Assembly (NCBI GenBank): GCA_037783545.1 | Contig: JBBELK010000666.1 | Span: forward strand, 1,719,001-1,783,000 | Source: Henricia sp. BOLD:AAB3569 | Taxonomy: Eukaryota > Echinodermata > Asteroidea > Spinulosida > Echinasteridae | DNA: 64,000 nt | Reading direction: 5' to 3' | Part shown: one piece after another, positions 57,666 to 64,000 of the stretch | How positions within the stretch are numbered: the stretch's first letter is position 1 | Layout of the letters: each line of letters begins with the position of its first letter | Translations under genes and position numbers: made by a program | Notes under the pieces: generated by a model | What the model was told of the DNA's origin: nothing | What the model saw: the letters and a program-made list of their open reading frames with translations, nothing else | Databases searched by the model: none

Positions 57666-57890
57666 ATGGCAGGTAGAGTTATCTGCATGCTACTAATTAT
57701 TTCGTTGGTCCTGCAATGCAACGATTGTTGGAACCGGCGCCGCCGCCGCCGAGGGCATGCAAATGTGGAACGCCTTTCTCCGACAAATATGCCAGCCAAA
57801 TTTAAGCCGAAACTGGACGCCAAGAAGCCGAATTCGGAACCGCAGTGCCGTCTGCAGACTGCCGGTAATCAAATCCACGGAAGTTTTTAG
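57666..57890 (+). CDS. Possible secreted small protein or signal-peptide exon
   Basis: 74 codons from an ATG in strong Kozak context (AAAGATGG). Residues 1-21 (MAGRVICMLLIISLVLQCNDC) look like a signal peptide, with a hydrophobic core at 5-17. Six arginines (24-29) follow, which could be a prohormone-convertase-type basic site, then a Lys/Pro-rich stretch. A TATA-like AAATATTTATAG lies about 50 bp upstream. GCCGGTAATC near 57871 could be a splice donor, making this exon 1 of a gene whose remainder is not recognised. The family is unknown to me. Confidence 0.35.
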   Translation: MAGRVICMLLIISLVLQCNDCWNRRRRRRGHANVERLSPTNMPAKFKPKLDAKKPNSEPQCRLQTAGNQIHGSF

Positions 57891-57992
57891 TATTGCTACG
57901 TCCATATCCCAGGTAGCAAGCCCATATGGGTATAATATGGGTCCCAAATGGGCCAAATATGGGTCCCACATGGGACAACCCTAGTAGTATAG

Positions 57993-58054
57993 AAAACGGG
58001 GTATTTGACACAAACTCAAAAATATCGTTGAGTTTGTGTCAAATGCCCCATTTT
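57993..58054. repeat. 27-bp-arm palindrome upstream of the polymerase relic
   Basis: AAAACGGGGTATTTGACACA and its complement (TGTGTCAAATGCCCCATTTT) around an 8-nt loop, with one mismatch. It lies about 100 bp before the polymerase-like frame. Just before it is a run of CCCATATGGG / ATGGGTCCCA words. Confidence 0.7.
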
Positions 58055-58151
58055 CTTTTTAATTTTAATTTTGTCATTTAAAGTGCCAAGAAAAATGAGA
58101 TATTTTTTTAAAATTTAGGCCTATCATAAGATTATCTTTTATATATATAAA

Positions 58152-58580
58152 ATGGAGAGTGGACACAAGCCGACGGGATATTCTGGATGGAATAAAAAAC
58201 GACTCACCAAGTTTATTAGCGATGAAAATCTACCGGCGGTAATTGACGTCGGTGAGAAAATTGGAACGAGAAGACAACTAATAAAAACGGTCAAGCGATA
58301 TGCGGATGAGTTTAAAAATATTAGGGGTCAAACCAAACAGAGTCTGATATCGCTAATCGGCAAGTACAACATAAATAAGGTTGAAGCCACGGGCAAAAAT
58401 AACAAGTATACAAAGGGTGATTACTTAGAGTCGATAAGAAATTATTGGCGGCCTATATACAGCGGGGTCATAAAGCCAATAGATTTTGGGGGGATAGTGC
58501 CTCAACGCTTTTGCCAACGTAATTCACAATTACGAAATAAAAATTGGTCGCGAGAATTTAGATTACGTCAATTTCTTTAA
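58152..58580 (+). pseudogene. N-terminal region of the Polinton-type polymerase frame
   Basis: 142 codons from MESGHKPTGYSGW. Lys-rich, with no domain I can name. It is followed after one frame change by the polymerase body, whose frame is already open from about 58500, so it is likely the N-terminus of the same protein. A separate small protein is possible. Confidence 0.5.
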
Positions 58581-61500
58581 ATACAACAGAAATAAAATTT
58601 TCGGTAAAATGCTTGAAATTATACGGAACAAACCAAATTACAATTTTCAGTTGGGATTACGCGTAACTCTAAAAAAATTAAACTCGCAAGGGGGAATTGA
58701 AGAAAAAGAAATCACATTCTGCACGAGCAATGAACTCGTTTTAAACAACAGCGACATTGGCAAGGCGTTGAATAGTACTATAGAAAATCTAAAAGTAAAA
58801 CTAGAAGAATTTCAGACGGAAAAAAGCGGGTGGTCTGTGTTTAAGCTAAACACTCTGTACATAAACTTTACGGAATACAAGCCAATCAGGGGCAGCTCTT
58901 ACATAGAATTTCCGGATTACATAAAATATGAAAAGGCCGTGGTCAACGTTAAAAACGATGACGATAAATGTATAAGATGGGCATTAAGAGCCGCACTTGG
59001 GAAATTTAAAGACAAGTTTTAAGATGACGTTACTAAGAAATTAAAGCGTAGAGTTAATCGCGATCGTATAACAATTGATAAAGAAGAAGATGGGTTAAAT
59101 TTTAAAGGCACAACTTTTCCAACCCCAATAAGTCAAATCTCTAAGATTGAAAAACAAAACGACATGAATATTAACGTGTTTGGTTACGACGAAAAGAATG
59201 GAATATACCCCCTCTACATTACGGCAAGTGCGTCGGGTGAAGTCATTAACCTGATGTTATATTCGGAGGATGATAAAAACCATTACTGCTGGATCAAAAA
59301 TATAAACAAACTATTTTTTAGCGAGAACAAGCACAAGGAAAAGAAATATGTTTGCGTCCGCTGTCTGCGGCATTTTGGCAGTCAAATGATATTGGACAAA
59401 CACAAAATTGATTGCTTCGGCGTTAAACAAAAGGCTAGCAGAATAGTCATGCCATCTACGGAATTGGATAGATACAATCGTAGACGTGACATCATCAAAT
59501 TTAAAAACACCCAGCATAAAATGCCGACTCCGTTTGTAATTTACGCAGACTTTGAATCGCTGATAGTGCCCCACAAAGAAAAAGCGGGCAACGCAACAAT
59601 AAAAACTCATAAGCAAGTTGCGTGCGGGTGGTCTTACGTAGTAGTCAGACACGACGGGCACCTACTCAGTAAAAATATTATAGGGGCGAAAACGCGGTTG
59701 GACATCTACTAGAAAACTTACAGAGAGAGGAATCTGCCATAAACAAACTTTTTGAAAAGGAAAATGCGCAAAACATGATTTACACGAAAGAAGACGAGGC
59801 AAAATTTAACGAGTCAAAAAATTGTTGGATTTGCGAGTACCCAATCAGGCAACTAGACCCATCAAAGTGTACGTGCGAGTTACCAAAGTCAAAGAAAATA
59901 AAACAGAATGGTAAAGATGTCTACTGGTGCGAAAAATGCCAAAAGGAAACTCAGTCTTTTTCAAAGGTGAGAGACCACTGTCATATAACCGGTAACTTTA
60001 TTATATAGGGGCGCTGCTCACAACGCTTGTAATCTGAAACTATCCATCAAACCAAAAATAACTAAAATCCCAGTATTTTTTCATAATTTGGAAAATTACG
60101 ACGCGCACTTGATCATGCAGGGAATTTCTGAATTTAGCGGCGACATTTTTTATATACCAAAGACTTCTGAAAAATACATTTCGTTTTCTCTAGGTCAACT
60201 GAGATTTGTCGACTCGTTTCACTTTTTAGCTAGCTCTCTAGATAAGCTTAGTAAAATATGCCCCAGCGAGCAATTTAACTTGCTCAAAACTCTAACTCAA
60301 GACGAAGAAAAATTCAAGTTGATCTTGAAAAAGGGTGTTTATCCGTACGAGTACATGGACTCTTTCGTCAAATTTAAAGAGACCAAATTACCGCCAAAAT
60401 CAAAATTCTATAGCAAGTTAAACAACGGTAACGTATCCGACGAGGACTATCTGCACGCTCAAAGAGCTTGGCGGGAATTTGAAATAGGTAATATTGGAGA
60501 ATATCACGACCTGTACGTACAGACCGACACGTTATTGTTGGCGGACATTTTCCAAAACTTCCGACAGACTTGCCTAGAGCACTACGGGTTAGACCCAGCC
60601 AATTACTTTACTTCGCCGGGTCTCAGCTGGGACGCGCTGCTAAAACATTCAAAGGCACAACTAGAATTACTGACGGATTACGACATGTATCTTTTTGTAG
60701 AGCGCGGGATAAGGGGCGGAATTTCTAGCGTCGGTTCTAAGAGATACGTAAGAGCAAACAACAAGTACTTGGAGGATTACGACGAGACGAAACCGAGCAC
60801 GTTTATACAATATTTGGACGCCAATAATCTGTACGGGTGGGCAATGTCTCAACCGCTGCCAGTCGGGGACTTTAAATGGCTTACAGACAGAAAGATTAAA
60901 TTATTTACGGAAGACGTACTAAAAATATTGGAAGCTCAATCCGAGAGGGGATACATTTTGGACTTGGAATATCCAAAAGAATTACACGACGAGCACAACG
61001 ACTATCCTCTAGCTCCGGAAAACTTGAACGTCTCCCAAGAGTGGTTTTCGGATTACCAACGACGACTAATTGAGAAAAACGACTTATCACCGCCCGACGT
61101 GGACAAATTAACGTGCACTCTGAAAAATAGAACTAAATACGTCGTTCACTATCAGACTCTAAAACTGTATCTCAACCTCGGATTAAAGTTGACCAAGATT
61201 CACAGAATGTTATCGTTCGAGCAAACTGCCTGGATGAAGTCGTACATTGACAAAAACACTCAGCTACGCTAGGAATCAAAATCGGATTTTGAAAAAGACT
61301 TTTTCAAGCTGATGAACAATTCGGTCTTTGGTAAGACGATGGAAAACGTGCGTAATCGACTAAACTCAGAGCTAGTCAGATTAGAAGACGAAAAGAAGCT
61401 TTCGAAAATGTGCTCGTTACCGAATTACGAATCTACTACCGTCTTTGAAGACTGCAAATTGGCAATGGTCAACATGTATAGGACAAAGACGGTACTGGAC

Positions 61501-61584
61501 AAGCCAATCTACTGCGGCACGACTATCCTCGACTCGTCGAAAACGTTAATGTACGATTTTTATTACAATCATTTGAAGAGGTAA
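58500..61584 (+). pseudogene. Polinton/Maverick-type protein-primed DNA polymerase B, decayed and truncated
   Basis: Family B polymerase that would replicate a Polinton-like transposon. Seen in order: GSSYIEFPDYIKYEKAVVNV region (about 58890), a paired-Cys motif CVRCLRHFGS (about 59355), exonuclease motif YADFES (about 59540), a second Cys cluster (CWIC, CEKC, HCH, 59825-59985), FHNLENYDAH (about 60080), exonuclease YHDLYVQTD (about 60500), palm motif A LDANNLYGWAMSQ (about 60820) and motif B KLMNNSVFGKTMENVRNR (about 61300). Damage: in-frame TAA at 59020-59022, in-frame TAG at 61270-61272, frame shifts near 58500, 59680 and 60004. The protein stops at 61584, before motif C (the DTDS aspartates) and the thumb, so it cannot be active. 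No Polinton capsid, integrase or ATPase was found nearby. Confidence 0.88.
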
Positions 61585-62095
61585 CACACAGAATAGAAGT
61601 ACATGTATATAACTTAAAATTATTTATATATAAATGCATAAAATATATATTTGATAAATTTAACTCAGAAAATACAGTGAGGAAAGAACACTAATATTTA
61701 TATAATACATTGACGAAATATTGGATGAAGGATGAACGACAGCAAATCATAATGGGAAAAAATATATGTATTTATAAATATATATAAATAAATAAGTAGA
61801 TAAATAAATAAAATAAAATAGCAAGTGGCAGAAATTACTTCAAACTGAAAAAGTGCACAAAGATGACTACAAATGGGGTAACTAAATCCTTCTTTCGGTA
61901 AGAGAATACAAGAGTAGAAAAAAATGTATTAAAAATGAAACAGACCCACAAAACATGTACAAAAACTCTTGGAGTAAAAGCACAATTAAAACCACAGGAC
62001 GCTAACCCCACCCCTTCCAAAATCCCCTCCCCCTTCCAAAATGCCCTCCCCCTCCCCCTCCCCCTTCCAAATTCCCCCACCCGGAGTCCAAACTA
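61585..62095. other. AT-rich then C-rich low-complexity sequence
   Basis: ATAAATATATATAAATAAAT-type sequence to about 61830, unremarkable to 62000, then CCTTCCAAAAT/CCCCCTCC repeats (62005-62085). No gene. Confidence 0.6.
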
Positions 62096-62124
62096 AATGT
62101 CTGCAAGAAATAGCACAAAACAAA

Positions 62125-62218
62125 CGAACAAATAAACACCACAAACAAACACCACAAACAAAAAAACACCACAAACAAACACCACAAACAAAAAAAAACA
62201 CCACAAACAACACAAACA
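62125..62218. repeat. CACCACAAACAAA minisatellite
   Basis: Six or more degenerate units of 13-17 bp. Confidence 0.75.
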
Positions 62219-62638
62219 TGTAGAATTAACTACCAAATGAATTTTTAAAATGTCCCAATAAATTTTAAAATGGAAAATGCATAAATTAAACAGCAGCAAG
62301 AAATGAGATGAATGTCAAACAATAAAAGCATGAAGGTTGCACATAATATAATTGAACATGAATCTTACTCCCATGGAAGCAGCTGTCAATCGTGTCACCC
62401 GAACCCTTGCAAATAATCTTCATAAAATGCAAACCACCGACCAAGGCACCAGACAACTGTATACCCCAGGTCTCGCTTTTGCAACGAGACCCTGAATGCA
62501 CAATTAGCCTGTTAACCGATTGGCGGTCTGCACCTCACAGATTGAGATCTGAATCCGATGACACGACCAACAGCAAGGTGGTCTCTAAATGCAATGGCAT
62601 GCACAACACATCACAATACACAATAAATTTCTGAGCCT

Positions 62639-64000
62639 TTACTTTACATAAAAATTAGCAGATAAGGTGGTGTTAAAGTGAGTAAATGAATCGATTAAAA
62701 GAGAATCCTTAATGTGTGACGGCAGACTACTCCAAATTCTGGGGAATACATGGCAGGGTGAGTTTTTGAGCGTGAGAGTCCTGGCATAGTGGTGATTAAA
62801 GGTGAGTGTGTCCTGGTGTCGCGTGTTGACCGTTGTGTTAATTTTAATAGACCGACAGTCCACCAAGTTGAAGAGGCATTTCACTGTAAATGAAACCGTG
62901 TGTTTTTGTCTTCGCGAATCCAGTGTCATCCAGTTAAGTGTACGTAGTCTGTCCTCGTATGGCATTTCCCCCTTACGCTGCTTGAGGCACATCCTACTAG
63001 CCCTCCTCTGCACCTTCTCCAGTTTAGCAGAATTGGACGCTGTGTACGGGCACCATGCTGGCAGTCCATACTCAAGCACTGGCAAGACGAGAGAGCGATA
63101 CAGGGAAGCCAAGGCCTTGGGTGAAGCTCCACCCGCTATCTGCCAAATAAAACCTAACGTCTTATTGGCCTTTCAGACGACGGTGTTTATGTGATCGTTC
63201 CAGTTGAGTGAACTATTGATGGTGACTCCAAGGTACTTGAATGTGGGAGTGGGAGCGAGTGATGTGCCGTGAAGTTTGTAGTTGGGAAGAATAGCTGGTT
63301 TCCGGGATCTTGAGATGTGCATGATCTTGGTTTTTGTGGCGTTCAACTGCATGCCATTACGTTCACTCCATCGTTGAATTGCAGTGAGGTCTGACTGAAG
63401 GGAGAGTTCATCGTCGGGAGATTTGATTGGTTGGTATAGAAGTGTATCATCCGCGAAAAGTAAGCAGTTAGTGGTCATTTTATGGGAGATGTCAGCGATG
63501 AACAAATTGAATAGGAGGGGCCCAAGAACACTCCCCTGCGGGACACCAGAGGTGACTGGTGCCCACTCAGAGTAGCATCCCCGGTAAGCAACTCGTTGTT
63601 GGCGTCCTAAGAGAAATGACTTTATCCAAGCCCATGTAGTTCCCCGAATGTTGTAGTTACTGGCCAGCTTGTTGAGTAGGATATGGTGAGGCATGGTATC
63701 GAAAGCCTTGCTGAAGTCAAGGAAGATTGCATCGATGCGTGGGGGTTTTGATTTATCCAGGATGGTGGCCCAATTGTGGATTGTGTTTGCAAGTTGAGTA
63801 ACGCACGACTTGCCGGAAGTGAAACCATGTTGTTGTGGGTTGCCAAGGCAGTGTGTGGTAATGTGACTGTTGATGTTGTCTGTAACAGCCCTCTCCAGAA
63901 CCTTGCAGATAATTGAAGTTAATGAGACGGGACGATAGTTCTTGATATTCGTGCAACTCCCAGATTTAAATACCGGAGTTATTTGTGAACATTTCCAGTC
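62639..64000 (-). pseudogene. LINE reverse transcriptase, C-terminal part (CR1/Jockey group), runs off right edge
   Basis: In minus orientation the frame is open from the window edge: NYRPVSLTS (about 63940), motif A FLDFSKAFDT (about 63715), GVPQGSVLGPLLFN (about 63540), catalytic FADDTLLY (about 63450), thumb with FKYLGVTI (about 63230), and a C-terminal PVLEYGLPAW region ending at 62639. These motifs place it in the CR1/L2/Jockey group of non-LTR elements. One in-frame TGA at 63175-63173 breaks it, and the context fits a CpG to TpG change of CGA. No endonuclease is in the window. The 3' untranslated region probably covers about 62280-62638; a clear poly(A) or satellite tail was not identified. 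Confidence 0.9.

Overview
The window reads as repeat-dense animal nuclear DNA. There is no operon structure and there are no Shine-Dalgarno-led gene arrays. It carries a Ty3/gypsy LTR retrotransposon, a CR1/Jockey-group LINE, a decayed Polinton/Maverick-type DNA polymerase B, tRNA-derived SINEs and many miniature inverted-repeat elements. The only intact host-type gene I can support is a single-exon class A GPCR. The element mix and the TTAA-flanked miniature elements suggest a marine invertebrate, perhaps a deuterostome such as an echinoderm. This assignment is an inference and is weak.

Layout. 1-10962: a minus-strand Ty3/gypsy element (identical 1632-bp LTRs at 1167-2798 and 9331-10962). 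It is followed at the left edge by the leader and gag start of a second element sharing the middle LTR. Its gag/pol junction carries a textbook -1 frameshift signal: slippery heptamer, stop codon, then a predicted H-type pseudoknot. Pol ends in an unusual tail with two hydrophobic segments. 10963-19245: no genes, but a 633-bp MITE, a 62-bp tandem repeat, a 365-bp insertion between 12-bp direct repeats, a SINE and a palindrome. 19246-20217 (minus): rhodopsin-type GPCR. 20218-28200: SINE, dispersed repeats, TTAA-flanked hairpin elements and tandem repeats. 28208-28555: a MITE with a 9-bp target duplication. 28687-32505: a 3.8-kb foldback built of about 355-bp monomers. 33017-34164: nested inverted repeats. 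35485-36226: truncated MITE copies and a full SINE.

36228-56915 is a large composite inverted array. A roughly 3-kb multi-block unit (called P, G, Q, G-rich, U, R, S here) lies in plus orientation to about 40.4 kb and in minus orientation afterwards, in about three tandem copies. The units are broken by younger insertions whose empty sites survive in sister copies: a 566-bp MITE with TTA duplication, a 2.7-kb noncoding element rich in TGACGTCA octamers, and a 4135-bp element with perfect 120-bp terminal inverted repeats and a 9-bp duplication. One unit has a 158-bp segment flipped between short inverted repeats.

57.3-64 kb: a possible signal-peptide exon, then a Polinton-type DNA polymerase B pseudogene truncated before its catalytic motif C, AT-rich and C-rich low-complexity sequence, and a LINE reverse transcriptase running off the right edge on the minus strand. 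Apart from the GPCR, everything recognisable is selfish DNA or its debris. The GPCR is flanked by repeats on both sides.
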